Of a DNA stretch of 64,000 bases, positions 27,897 to 36,569 are shown piece after piece. Every line of letters begins with the position of its first letter. Position 1 is the first letter of the stretch. Under the pieces are notes generated by a model, which made no database searches, was not told where the DNA came from, and saw only the letters and a list, made by a program, of their open reading frames with translations. Where the stretch lies: contig CBDCFM010000015.1 of assembly GCA_965216035.1 (NCBI GenBank), forward strand, positions 62,001-126,000, given 5' to 3'. A program made the position numbers and the translations under genes. The DNA is from G963664115 sp965216035 (GTDB lineage Bacteria; Acidobacteriota; Terriglobia; 20CM-2-55-15).

Positions 27897-29329
27897 TGTC
27901 GGAAAAGAAGTTCCACGTCGCGAACTTCGGCTGCCGGGTGTCCCAGGCCGAGGGTGGCGCTATCGATGCCGAACTCTCCGCAAACGCCCCCGATACAGCT
28001 CGCGCCGAATCTCCCTTCCACGCCGATGTATTGATCATTAACTCGTGTACCGTCACCGAGGAGGCCGACCGCGATGTCCGCCGCCTGATTCGCCGGGTCG
28101 CGCGACGGAATCCGGAAACCGAGATCATTGTAACCGGCTGTTACGCGCAACGGCGTCCCGAGGAACTGGCTGCGATGCCTCAGGTGCGCTATGTCGTAGG
28201 CAACTCTCACAAAGGCACGGTTGGGTCATTGGCCCGGGGACGCTTTGAAGGTTCTCTCAACGACGGTCGCGTTGCGGGTTCCAGCAACGACGGTCGCGTT
28301 ACGGGTTCCAGCAACGACGGTCGCGCTGCGGGTTCCAGCAACGACGGTCGCGCCGAGATATTTTGCAGCGAGATTTTCATTGATCGCCGCCTGTCCAAAC
28401 CTCCGTATCAGGGATCCGGGGGGCGGACCCGCGCTACTGTAAAGGTTCAGGACGGGTGTAACGCGACGTGCGCCTTCTGCATAATTCCGACTGTCCGGGG
28501 GCCGGGCCGGAGCCTCGCGCCGGAAAGTGTCATCGGGCAGGTCCGCGATCTTGTGGAGCGTGGCTTTCACGAAGTCGTGTTTTCGGGCATTCACCTGGGT
28601 TCCTATGGGCGCGATATCGGACCTCGATGCTCGCTGACAGAATTGGTCAGCAGGACACTCGTCGGCGTGCCCGCTTTGGAACGATTGAGACTGAGTTCGA
28701 TCGAGCCGTTGGAAGTCACGGCCGAAATCATTGATCGGGTGGCAAACGATTCGAGGGTAGCGACGCATCTTCATGTGCCAATGCAGAGCGGATCGTCCCG
28801 TGTTCTTGAGGCCATGCGGCGTCCGTATCGGGCTCCGGAGTATGCGGCGTTGGTCGAACGCATTCGGAGGGCCGCACCCGATGCGGCAATTGGGGCGGAT
28901 GTCATGGTTGGATTTCCAGGTGAAACAGACGACGACTTTCTTATGACGTATCGCCTGATCGAGAAATCATCGCTCACCTACCTCCACGTTTTCCCTTATT
29001 CCCCACGCCCGGGTACAGCCGCTGCGGCATTTCCGAATCCGGTTCCCGAACACGTCGCCCGGTTCCGGGGACAGCAACTCCGAGAGTTGATCGGGCGAAA
29101 AAACGACGCTTTTCGACGCCGGTTTGTGGGTCGGGATATCTGGGTGCTGGTCTTGGATGAGGAAGCCAAATCCGGTTGGCGGTCAGCAATCAGCGATAAT
29201 TTCATCAAGGTCCGCGTGCCCCAGGCCCTGGCAGCGAATCGTTGGTACCGGATGCCCATTTCTGGGGTTCAGGGCCAGGGCCTTGAGGCTCGGGATTACA
29301 TGATGACGACAGCAGCCGAGGTCGTCTGA
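27896..29329 (+). CDS. mtaB: tRNA methylthiotransferase MtaB
   Basis: A 477-residue radical SAM methylthiotransferase that converts t6A37 to ms2t6A37 in tRNA. The N-terminal cluster uses Cys13, Cys51 and Cys82 (NFGCRVSQAEG, SCTVTEEAD, TGCYAQR). The radical SAM motif CNATCAFC gives Cys188, Cys192 and Cys195. A C-terminal TRAM-like region follows. NFGCR favours MtaB over MiaB or RimO. Odd feature: residues 119-154 are four 9-residue GSSNDGR-type repeats inserted in the linker between the two cluster domains. The stop codon is part of the attachment core of the adjacent island. Confidence 0.93.
   Translation: MSEKKFHVANFGCRVSQAEGGAIDAELSANAPDTARAESPFHADVLIINSCTVTEEADRDVRRLIRRVARRNPETEIIVTGCYAQRRPEELAAMPQVRYVVGNSHKGTVGSLARGRFEGSLNDGRVAGSSNDGRVTGSSNDGRAAGSSNDGRAEIFCSEIFIDRRLSKPPYQGSGGRTRATVKVQDGCNATCAFCIIPTVRGPGRSLAPESVIGQVRDLVERGFHEVVFSGIHLGSYGRDIGPRCSLTELVSRTLVGVPALERLRLSSIEPLEVTAEIIDRVANDSRVATHLHVPMQSGSSRVLEAMRRPYRAPEYAALVERIRRAAPDAAIGADVMVGFPGETDDDFLMTYRLIEKSSLTYLHVFPYSPRPGTAAAAFPNPVPEHVARFRGQQLRELIGRKNDAFRRRFVGRDIWVLVLDEEAKSGWRSAISDNFIKVRVPQALAANRWYRMPISGVQGQGLEARDYMMTTAAEVV
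28250..28357 (+). repeat. Four in-frame 27-bp tandem repeats inside mtaB
   Basis: Units at 28250-28276, 28277-28303, 28304-28330 and 28331-28357. The common core GGTTCCAGCAACGACGGTCG is conserved with a few substitutions. They encode GS(S/L)NDGR plus two residues, four times, in the flexible linker of MtaB. There are no spacers, so this is not a CRISPR. Confidence 0.95.
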
Positions 29330-29343
29330 TCGTGCGTCAGCGG
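29327..29343 (+). other. attL-like core of the integrated element
   Basis: TGATCGTGCGTCAGCGG begins at the mtaB stop codon and recurs exactly at 41168-41184. The integrase gene starts 168 bases inside. Together these support an attachment site for site-specific integration. Confidence 0.8.
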
Positions 29344-29510
29344 GGTATGACATTTCCTGAAACTGCCTGAAACAACTTCTCCCTAATAATCCCTAGATTT
29401 AGCCCCATTTTAGTGATTCAATAGTTTTCACGATGTCTCATTCTGTTTCGTATGCCTGGTTACCTATTTAGCTTTTCCTTCACCTGACTGACTGATTCTG
29501 GAGTTCTCAA

Positions 29511-30708
29511 GTGCCAAAACTGAGTCTCACGATCCCGACGCTCAAGGCCCTCAGGCCCGAGCCTGGCCGGCAGATCGACTATCACGACACAACTCTTACC
29601 GGGTTTGCGGTCCGCGTATCGCCAGCAGGGAAGAAGACCTTCTGCATCTTCTATAGGCGCGGTCGGCTCTCCCGGAGGTACACCATCGGGTCATTTCCGA
29701 ACATTTCGCTTGCCGATGCACGCGGTGAAGCGAAGCGGGCGCTGCGCGATGCCGCTATGGGTAAAGACCCAGCAGAAGAGAAAAAGAAGTCCCGGAACGC
29801 CGAGACATTTTCTGAATTAGCGGATCTATACCTCGAAAAACACGCCTCCAAGAAGAAGACCGGCGCGGAGGATCGTTGATCGTTATCTGTTACCCGAGCT
29901 GAAGCGGGTACGGGCTCAGGACGTGACGCGGCGGCAGATACGGAAGATCTTGGAGGCAGTGGAGAAAACGGGACCAGTCATGGCAAACAGAGTACTGTCG
30001 TGTGTAAAGACGATATACAACTGGGGTCTCGCTCACGATGTTGTTGAGGGCAGCCCGTGCGTCGGCTTGGCCCGACCCACCGTGGAGAGGTCCCGCGACA
30101 GGGTGTATTCAGAAGAAGAACTCAAAAAGGTATGGAACGCTGCGGAGGCGGAGGCATCGGTTGTCGGCGCGCTGTTCCAGCTCCAACTCCTGACCGCGAC
30201 TCGTGTGTCGGAAGCCTCAAATATGAAGTGGTCCGAGATCGAAGAGCGGTGGTGGACGATACCGGCGCAGCGGTCCAAGAACGGGCTGTCGCATCGCGTG
30301 TGGCTGTCTGATCCGGCGGTAAGGGTTCTTGAGCGACTCCGGGAGAAGGACCGCACCATAGCCGAGGCGAAGCAGCAGCAACCATCAGAGTGGGTGTTCC
30401 CCGGACGGCGTGTCGGCCAGCCGATCAGAGACGTGAAGTCTTGCCAAAACCGCTTACGCCAGGCGACGGAGATCAAAGACTTCCAGAGCCATGATCTTCG
30501 CCGTTCAGCGGCCACGACGATGACAAGCATGCGAATCGCCGCGTCAACCGTGGACCGGGTGTTGAATCACATCGAGTCAGGCGTCAGCGGGATCTATAAC
30601 CGCTATTCGTATGATTTGGAAAAACGCGAAGCGCTCGATGCTTGGAGCCGACGGCTGATGCTGATCGTGTCGGATCTGGAAGAGGTTGCTGAAACGCCAG
30701 CGCGTTAA
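29511..30708 (+). pseudogene. Tyrosine recombinase/integrase, frameshifted
   Basis: Two adjacent frames make one P4-type integrase. The GTG-initiated part (29511-29879) gives the N-terminal arm-binding domain (LKALRPEPGRQIDYHDTTL, GFAVRVSPAGKKTF). The coding frame then moves by one base near 29855-29875, and the remainder, through 30708, holds the core-binding and catalytic domains. Catalytic residues are visible: the first Arg in TATRVSEA, HxxR in SHDLRRSAAT, a late His in LNHIES and the nucleophile-region tyrosines in IYNRYSY. Expected sequence resumes immediately in the new frame, so either a recent single-base indel or an assembly error explains it. It lies 168 bases inside attL, the classic position. 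Confidence 0.85.
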
Positions 30709-30806
30709 CGCGAACCGCACTCAGGTGGGCTGGCAGGTTGTACAGCCGAGCCCGGTGCTCCACCATCGGATCCGCCCTTTCCCGATTCACTGTAGAGAGT
30801 GGAAAC

Positions 30807-31757
30807 ATGGCGAAGAGATCAGATGGCCCGCCAAGAATAAACCCGAAAACGATCACAAAAGCCACTCAGCTTCCCGATGATGGCCTTGTGGCAATGCAGA
30901 GCCTTCTTGATTCGGACACGCTGAAAGAGATCGACGAACAGCTTCTCAACCGCTTCCGAGGTCGAGAAGTTACGGGGATGGACCTGCCTAAATTTTATGA
31001 TTGGGTGGGCATTCGCCACAAGCATCAAGTTGACGCGTTGCTTGAGCTTCTTCCGGCGCATGCAATTCACTACTGTTGGCGGTGGTCGTATTCGCTAGAG
31101 AAGCACCATACGCCCCAGTGGCTTTCATCGAAGTTGATGGCCGAGACTGAGGTAATTAGGGCAGGTTGCACCAATCTTACGACCGTATTTGCCGCTCCTT
31201 TCATTCACAAGGCCATGAAGAAAAACGGCCTGATGCCGATCGTCAAGCACGGCGAACTGCTCCCGGAGCAAGAAGCGAAACTGTGGATTGCTTGCAAAGA
31301 TTTCCGAGAGCTTATTGCTGAGAATAAGCAGCCGGACGTATATAGCGATGGGCGGCTGGGCGAGCCACCCGAGTGGATGTTGCTGTGGGAAGACCCTGAG
31401 TCGGAGTCCTATTTCAAAGACGCTGCCGCGATGGTGACTAGCAAAATTGGCCTCGAGATGGCAGACGCCCCCGACAGGGACGGGCAGTTCCTATGGCTTG
31501 ATTATATCTGTCAGGAGCCGAATGGCGGGTACACCGTGGATTATGAGATTAAGGAGTGGCGAGGCCAGGAGCCCGTGGTCGCTCTCGAGGGTCGATTCAC
31601 GGAGCCGGGGCCTGTTGAGTTGTCCCTCAGGGTCGCCAGGCGGCTGCATTACAAGACCATGAGTTTGTCAGACTCGCAAACGGCTGCAACAGTACCAGAC
31701 GCGGCGACGATTTACGGAGGGCGAGGCGGCCGTAGCGGAGTCAAGGGCAGCCGCTGA
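30807..31757 (+). CDS. Unrecognised island protein
   Basis: About 316 residues from the ATG at 30807, chosen for the GGA motif 5 bases upstream and because the frame before it has no ribosome-binding site. I do not recognise the family. Visible features are a Trp-rich segment (HYCWRWSYSLEKHHTPQWL), a central acidic part, and a C-terminal beta-rich region (YTVDYEIKEWRGQEPVVALE). There is no signal peptide or transmembrane segment. It sits between the integrase and the regulator gene, a common slot for island cargo. Defence or regulatory function would be speculation. Confidence 0.65.
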   Translation: MAKRSDGPPRINPKTITKATQLPDDGLVAMQSLLDSDTLKEIDEQLLNRFRGREVTGMDLPKFYDWVGIRHKHQVDALLELLPAHAIHYCWRWSYSLEKHHTPQWLSSKLMAETEVIRAGCTNLTTVFAAPFIHKAMKKNGLMPIVKHGELLPEQEAKLWIACKDFRELIAENKQPDVYSDGRLGEPPEWMLLWEDPESESYFKDAAAMVTSKIGLEMADAPDRDGQFLWLDYICQEPNGGYTVDYEIKEWRGQEPVVALEGRFTEPGPVELSLRVARRLHYKTMSLSDSQTAATVPDAATIYGGRGGRSGVKGSR

Positions 31758-31769
31758 CACGGCCCTGAG

Positions 31770-31976
31770 GTGGATGAATTTCCAGTCCGCTCTGAGTGGC
31801 TCAATCGAATTATGGCGGATAGGGAATTGCGGACGGCCTCTCAGGCCGCATTATCGTTAGGCATAGACACCCGCACCGTGCGAAAGATATTGAATGGACG
31901 TTCTGTGCGGAACGACGTGCTGGAAAAGATTGCTTCTGCACTCGACATCGATCCAGCGAGTATCCCCTCCGAATAG
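31770..31976 (+). CDS. Small XRE-type helix-turn-helix regulator
   Basis: A 68-residue protein that is nearly all one helix-turn-helix: RTASQAALSLGIDTRTVRKILNGRSV matches the Cro/C1 type, and the C-terminus IASALDIDPASIPSE is the usual XRE ending. GTG start 12 bases after the preceding gene. A palindrome immediately downstream of its stop (31986-32016) could be its operator, in front of the AlpA-type gene. Confidence 0.7.
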   Translation: MDEFPVRSEWLNRIMADRELRTASQAALSLGIDTRTVRKILNGRSVRNDVLEKIASALDIDPASIPSE

Positions 31977-31985
31977 ATAGAAAAT

Positions 31986-32016
31986 ATTTCCTGCATCTTC
32001 TGCATTTGCAGGAAAT
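31986..32016. promoter_or_regulatory. Operator-like inverted repeat
   Basis: Perfect 10-bp arms ATTTCCTGCA (31986-31995) and TGCAGGAAAT (32007-32016) with an 11-base spacer, so the half-sites are 21 bp, two helical turns, apart. It lies between the XRE regulator and the AlpA-type gene, as expected for a phage-like repressor operator. Confidence 0.6.
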
Positions 32017-32033
32017 GCTTGTTCTGTTGAGCG

Positions 32034-32264
32034 ATGCTGTTCGCCATGAACAGCACGCGATCACCTGAAACACAATCCGAGCGCCCCCGGCTACTGTCAA
32101 TCCGCGAGGTCGAACGGCTTACTTCACTCTCGCGGACGACGCTCTGGAGACTCTCCCGTTCAGGACAGCTCGCCAGGCCAGTGCAGGTTTCGCCTGGCCG
32201 GACAGCCTACTTCACCGAAGACATCGACGCCTGGTTTGACGGACTCCGGGACCAAGCGTCATGA
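32034..32264 (+). CDS. AlpA-type DNA-binding protein (putative excisionase)
   Basis: About 76 residues with a MerR/AlpA-type helix-turn-helix: LLSIREVERLTSLSRTTLWRLSRSGQL, then FTEDIDAWFDGL. AlpA-like proteins are excisionases or regulators in P4-type elements. Two ATG codons (32034 and 32046) are possible. The operator-like palindrome just upstream suggests control by the XRE protein. Context next to an integrase supports an excision role, but this is inference. Confidence 0.75.
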   Translation: MLFAMNSTRSPETQSERPRLLSIREVERLTSLSRTTLWRLSRSGQLARPVQVSPGRTAYFTEDIDAWFDGLRDQAS

Positions 32265-32374
32265 GGCGCGGATGGACACTCATCCGCATGGCGAACAAAG
32301 TCATGATCGTGAACGCGTATAGGTATCCCAGCCCGTATCGACGGTGATCAGGACCATCTGGAGGGGGTTTCTTG

Positions 32375-33259
32375 GTGCATAACACCAACATAGTGCCGAT
32401 CGATTCCGGCAACCGCCGTAACCATGACAACGATCACGTTCTCGGGATCGATATCCGGGGAACCGTAACTGAAACCCACCTCGATCTACATGACGATCTC
32501 AGTTTCGATGATTGGGCTGAGATCGGACGGAAACTCCAAGCCGCGCATTGCAGTCTTCTGTGGTGTATTGGCGACTGGCTGAATTATGGAGAGCGGAAGT
32601 ATGGGGAGAAGTACGACCAGGCGCTTCAACTAACGGGCTACCAGAAAAAGACTCTCCGAAATGCGGCTTTCGTTTGCCGCCATATCGAAATGTCCCGCCG
32701 GCGGGACACTCTTACTTTTTCCCATCACGCTGAGGTCGCTAGTCTGTCCGTCGAGTTGCAGGAAGAACTCCTGTCCGACGCTGCGCACAATCGACACACA
32801 CGCGAACAGATCCGGGAGGGAGTGAAGCGGATTAAGAGTCTCAATATGACGGCAGCGAGAGCGGCCGCAGCAGTGGCCGCCCCAGTAAAGCCAGCAAAAC
32901 TATCCAAGCAAGGGCGGATCAAGCGCATCCGAAAGTTGTCAACCCGAGGCCACGACTCAACCCAGATCGCAAAAGAAATCGACATCACTCCTGAACATAC
33001 AAGAAAGCTGGCAAAGGACAATGGGATCAAGATTCAGGCCGACGCAGTGATGCGCGGCGCTAGAAAAATCGATCATGTCCGGGTGTTTGAACAGACGGTG
33101 ACGAGCCTCGAATCCGTTTTTTCCGCTGCATTGATTGATGGCAGTCTCGAAAAGCTTAACGACTCCCAAATTGAACCGGATTGGTTGCCTCGGTTGCAGC
33201 AATCTAAGAATGATATCTGCCGCCTGATCCGAAAGCTGAAGAGTGGGCAGACTTCATGA
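32375..33259 (+). CDS. Phage/plasmid-type helix-turn-helix protein
   Basis: About 294 residues. The first half holds a segment seen in phage and plasmid DNA-binding proteins (WCIGDWLNYGERKYGEKYDQAL, then YQKKTLRNAAFVC and SHHAEVASL). The second half has an Ala/Pro-rich hinge and a helix-turn-helix-like region (STQIAKEIDITPEHTRKLAKDNG). I cannot name a function; a role in element maintenance or replication is likely from position. GTG at 32375 (or TTG at 32372) follows a strong GGAGGGGG site. The stop overlaps the next start (ATGA). Confidence 0.65.
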   Translation: MHNTNIVPIDSGNRRNHDNDHVLGIDIRGTVTETHLDLHDDLSFDDWAEIGRKLQAAHCSLLWCIGDWLNYGERKYGEKYDQALQLTGYQKKTLRNAAFVCRHIEMSRRRDTLTFSHHAEVASLSVELQEELLSDAAHNRHTREQIREGVKRIKSLNMTAARAAAAVAAPVKPAKLSKQGRIKRIRKLSTRGHDSTQIAKEIDITPEHTRKLAKDNGIKIQADAVMRGARKIDHVRVFEQTVTSLESVFSAALIDGSLEKLNDSQIEPDWLPRLQQSKNDICRLIRKLKSGQTS

Positions 33260-33825
33260 ACAAGGCGGCCGAACGGTTTCTATCACATCTCGACGGTGTA
33301 CGGTCGTTAGGGAGTGGGCGCTGGCTAGCGAAATGCCCGTCTCACGATGATCGGACGCCGAGCCTCTCGATCACCCAGACCGACGATCGGGTTCTCGTTC
33401 ACGATCACGCCGGGTGTTCGGTCGATGCCGTCATGGAGGCGATGGGGTTAAGGACAGCAGACCTCTTCGATAATTCCTGTCCCAGACAATTGAAACTCGA
33501 TCGTCAAGCCGACCTTGAGCAGCGCGCCTGGAGCGGATTGGAGGACTGGCGCCAAGTTCGGCTGACTGAGTGCTGCCAGCTTATCAGGGGGTTGGAATCG
33601 CTAGCTGACGACGTGCATCGGCAGCTCGGAAATCACGGTGCTGATTTCGGGATTCGAGGATTCTTGGGTCCGGAAGATCACGGTGACCTTCTCGACATGT
33701 TACGCCTCTGTTATCACGCCCTGCCCACATTGGAGCGCGAGTTCCAGCTACTGAACAGCGCCAGCAGGGTCGATCACCTGACAGCGTGGCGAGAGTCAAG
33801 GAGGGCGGATGCCGTCACAGCGTGA
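33256..33825 (+). CDS. CHC2-type zinc-finger primase-like protein
   Basis: A 189-residue protein whose N-terminus is a DnaG-type zinc finger: WLAKCPSHDDRTPSLSI (Cys27, His30) and HDHAGCS (His51, Cys54). No TOPRIM catalytic domain is visible, so it may be a zinc-binding loader or a split primase rather than a full enzyme. The C-terminal half is helical and unrecognised. It overlaps the HTH gene by 4 bases and the RepA-like gene by 17 bases, so all three belong to one replication-type operon. Confidence 0.75.
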   Translation: MNKAAERFLSHLDGVRSLGSGRWLAKCPSHDDRTPSLSITQTDDRVLVHDHAGCSVDAVMEAMGLRTADLFDNSCPRQLKLDRQADLEQRAWSGLEDWRQVRLTECCQLIRGLESLADDVHRQLGNHGADFGIRGFLGPEDHGDLLDMLRLCYHALPTLEREFQLLNSASRVDHLTAWRESRRADAVTA

Positions 33826-35101
33826 CCCTGTCTCGACAGAATTCGAGCGCCTACACGCTTCAGAGGTCGCTGAGCTCGTAGAAGAGCGAAAGTCCATCCA
33901 GGAGGAATCCAACGAATTTCGGGCCGAAGGCAACGATCGATACACGTTCGTTGTTAGGGAAAGGGGCGTCACTTTTGAAGCCGACAGGCTAAGGCGTGAA
34001 CATCACGAACTCAGGGGGGAGCTTACGGTCCGATGTGATATGCCGGGCGCTCGATCCGTCAACGGTTGTCTGACATCGGGCAGTTTTAACCTGTCATCGG
34101 TTCGGGCTCGTCAGGACCGCGCAAAATTGCTCGGTCAGCGTGCAAATACGCAGGATCTGGACTGGTTCGGGCTGCTGGAGGAGTTTTGCCAGCGAGTGCT
34201 CGAAGCCGAGAGACAAGGACAGCCCGCAATCGACCTCCGCGACTTGCCCCGGCCCGATCCTGACGACGAAATCAGGGTGGACGGCTTGGTCTTTCCACGA
34301 CGGCACCCCACGACAATATTCGGCGATGGCGGTAGCGCCAAGAGCCTTACGGGGCTGTACGTTGCCGGACATCTTGCAGAGCGTGGCCTGACCGTGGCGT
34401 TGTTCGACTGGGAGTTATGTGGCGAGGATCACCGCGACCGGCTGGAGCGACTCTTCGGGAATCCGATGCCCAGAATCCTTTATTGCCGCTGTGAGCGTCC
34501 CCTGACATCGGAAGCCGATCGGCTGCGCCGGATTGTGCATGAGCATGGTGTCGATTATGCCATCTACGACAGCATTGCATTCGCCTGTGACGGCCCACCG
34601 GAGGCTGCCGAAGTGGCCGGTCGATACTTTCGATCGGTTCGTGAGATCGGCATCGGGTCACTTCACATTGCTCACGTAAACAAGTCCGATGATCACGATC
34701 GAAAGCCGTTTGGCAGTACGTTCTGGCACAACGGTTCCCGGAGCACCTGGTATGTACAAGCTGCCGAGCCTGCAAGTGATGGTGTGTTGCGGCTAGGATT
34801 CTTCAACCGAAAGACCAACCTCGGTCCCATCCGCCAGCCAGCCGGCTTTCTCGTGAAATTTGGGCCTGAGCGGACGGAATTCCTGCGCTCCGACGTGGCC
34901 GATACACCCGATTTAGCCCGGAAATTGAGTGTCCGGCAGCAGATGTGCCGAATTTTGTCCGGAGGTGTCCGGTCTCCAGAGGAAATCGCCGAGGAAATCG
35001 AGGCTGAAATCGAAACGGTCAAGCGAACGATTCGGCGCAATAAGACTGATTTCATAGTACTTGACGAAGGTCGCGTCGGTCTAAAGGGGAACGAACGGTG
35101 A
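33809..35101 (+). CDS. RepA-like AAA ATPase
   Basis: A 430-residue protein. Residues about 1-150 are a helical, unrecognised region. A RecA/AAA-type ATPase core follows, with Walker A GDGGSAKS at 172-179, LFDWELCGEDHRDRL, and a Walker B-like segment YAIYDSIAFA; this resembles plasmid RepA/DnaB-family hexameric helicases. The C-terminal tail (SVRQQMCRILSGGVRSPEEI) looks like a winged helix. With the primase-like neighbour and the TGTCCGG repeats at its 3' end, it is the probable replication ATPase of the element. Confidence 0.75.
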   Translation: MPSQRDPVSTEFERLHASEVAELVEERKSIQEESNEFRAEGNDRYTFVVRERGVTFEADRLRREHHELRGELTVRCDMPGARSVNGCLTSGSFNLSSVRARQDRAKLLGQRANTQDLDWFGLLEEFCQRVLEAERQGQPAIDLRDLPRPDPDDEIRVDGLVFPRRHPTTIFGDGGSAKSLTGLYVAGHLAERGLTVALFDWELCGEDHRDRLERLFGNPMPRILYCRCERPLTSEADRLRRIVHEHGVDYAIYDSIAFACDGPPEAAEVAGRYFRSVREIGIGSLHIAHVNKSDDHDRKPFGSTFWHNGSRSTWYVQAAEPASDGVLRLGFFNRKTNLGPIRQPAGFLVKFGPERTEFLRSDVADTPDLARKLSVRQQMCRILSGGVRSPEEIAEEIEAEIETVKRTIRRNKTDFIVLDEGRVGLKGNER

Positions 35102-35198
35102 GGGCGGACAAAGTGTCCGGCTTTGTGTCCGGGGACTGTCCGGGGGCAGGGCGGACGGACACCACCCCCCTTTAGGGGGTGTCCTGTCCGGCTGTCCG
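34930..35198. repeat. Iteron-like TGTCCGG cluster
   Basis: TGTCCGG at 34930, 34956, 34966, 35114, 35126, 35137 and 35185, TGTCCGC at 35193, and reverse CGGACA at 35105 and 35156. The first three lie inside the RepA-like gene and the rest just beyond it. They surround a C/G-rich hairpin (35163-35169 with 35175-35181). Placement fits a replication origin or autoregulatory site. Confidence 0.55.
35163..35181. terminator. Hairpin after the RepA-like gene
   Basis: CACCCCC (35163-35169) pairs with GGGGGTG (35175-35181) around a 5-base loop. It may terminate the replication operon or be part of an origin; there is no T-run. Confidence 0.35.
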
Positions 35199-35550
35199 CC
35201 CCGAAGTTGGGAGGTTGATTACGTTATGAATCGATGGAGACCGAAGAAACAACGACCCGAGAGGACGAACAATGACCCGATGTGCCAGATGCGGCGACAA
35301 ACACCACTGCAATGTATACAGACGCCGAAATATCCATTTGTGGGCCGTGCCTCAACCTAATCCAGCTCGAGTGGCGCTTCAAGTATCAGAAAATTGGTGC
35401 TTTAAGCCAATCATGACAAATGAGGCTGGAAGACAGACAGGCGGGGCCGGTTGGATCGCCAAAAAAGCGTGTCGAGGGTTGCGTATAAAGAGCTGATTTT
35501 AAGGCATTAACGGCGATCACTAAAGTTTGCCACATTGCAAGGGGGCCACG
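35199..35550. other. Intergenic stretch, no confident gene
   Basis: A 74-codon frame beginning at 35272 contains a CxxC...HHC start but no further support and is probably not a gene. The remainder shows no repeat. Confidence 0.35.
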
Positions 35551-36003
35551 ATGGAGACATTTAAAAAGTCAACGTTTTCAGAACCTTTTCGCGTATTACC
35601 CCATGGGCAGCGAAACCGGGGAAGGCTGAAAAACGGCAACCGCAGCGGCGACGTTACTAAAGCTCCGAGGTGTGGGGCACGGAACCGCAAGGGCTTGCCG
35701 TGCGGGTGTCCGGCAATGCGGGGCAAGCGTGTCTGCTATATGCACGGTGGCGCCTCCACAGGGCCGAAAACGAACGGTGGTCGGCAGCGGATCAGGCAGA
35801 GTCACTGGCGGCACGGGATGCGGTCGAAGCGCTTGCAGGCCGAGTTGCTCACGAAGCTTTATGCCGAGGCTGCCGAGCTACAGAAACAAATCGGCTGGCC
35901 TGTTGGCGTCAGCCGCGCCCCCGGAATACGCTTGGGCAGGCCACCGGAGGAATGGGGCGAAGAAGGAGGGGGATCGGGTCAGGCGAGTCAGTCAAGCGAT
36001 TGA
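35551..36003 (+). CDS. HGGxTGP-motif phage/island protein
   Basis: About 150 residues from the ATG at 35551, which follows a GGGGG-rich site. The segment RCGARNRKGLPCGCPAMRGKRVCYMHGGASTGP, given here by its key residues (Cys pairs, then MHGG.STGP), is the hallmark of small proteins found beside terminase or mobile-element genes. The C-terminus is polar and low complexity. The role is not known; a zinc-binding DNA-associated function is a family-based guess. No terminase gene is visible nearby. Confidence 0.65.
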   Translation: METFKKSTFSEPFRVLPHGQRNRGRLKNGNRSGDVTKAPRCGARNRKGLPCGCPAMRGKRVCYMHGGASTGPKTNGGRQRIRQSHWRHGMRSKRLQAELLTKLYAEAAELQKQIGWPVGVSRAPGIRLGRPPEEWGEEGGGSGQASQSSD

Positions 36004-36346
36004 CCGACTACCACATGTTGTGGTCGGCCCTCAAACACCCTGAATCAGCACATTATGGGGCACAATTACCTGAATATACGAGTCAATGGAATCAATGAGT
36101 TAGTGTTGTAGAAGTGAGTTAAGTGCCTGATATCGTTACGTGTAGTCATAATGGCTCTTATGAGACATTGAGCAGCCTGGCAGGGTGAGTCAGATCGGCC
36201 ATTTTCAAAAGCGATCTACAGCGAAGATTTTCTTGTGTGATCACTATGGGTGGTAACTCAAATACGACTCAAAAAATAGCGAAATGCCATGAACCCTTCC
36301 TAGCCAGACCAATTCGAGGCGCGTTTACTTTCACCTCCTGACCAGC
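36004..36346. other. Intergenic stretch, nothing seen
   Basis: AT-rich sequence without a supported gene, repeat or terminator. Confidence 0.4.
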
Positions 36347-36562
36347 GTGAGCTTGAGGAGCTTAAGGACAGAGCGGTGGGGGGAGTTGCTGAAGACGTTC
36401 AACTCGCAGGGCGGGCGTCCAGAGCAAACTTTCGACGGTGCCGACAGAAAGTCACAGAGGAAGTCGCAGACGCAGCGAGCAGGCGAGAGACAAGAGCTGA
36501 CGGCCGTGCGTGTCGCCAATGTACCTGACGAAGACTTCGAGGCCGCTGCTTGCCTGCTATAG
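36347..36562 (+). pseudogene. Remnant of a phage/plasmid DNA-binding protein
   Basis: A 71-residue frame with GELLKTFNSQGGRPEQT followed by VRVANVPDEDFEAA. This matches, by memory of the family, pieces of a phage/plasmid protein (LGELL...GGRP...; VPxxDFExA) whose middle part is missing. A related remnant lies at 37716-38086, on the other side of the methyltransferase gene. Confidence 0.35.
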
Positions 36563-36569
36563 TTGGTCC

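Noticed and set aside
28250..28357. CRISPR-like repeat array
   Set aside because: The 27-bp units are directly adjacent without spacers, keep the reading frame and lie inside mtaB.
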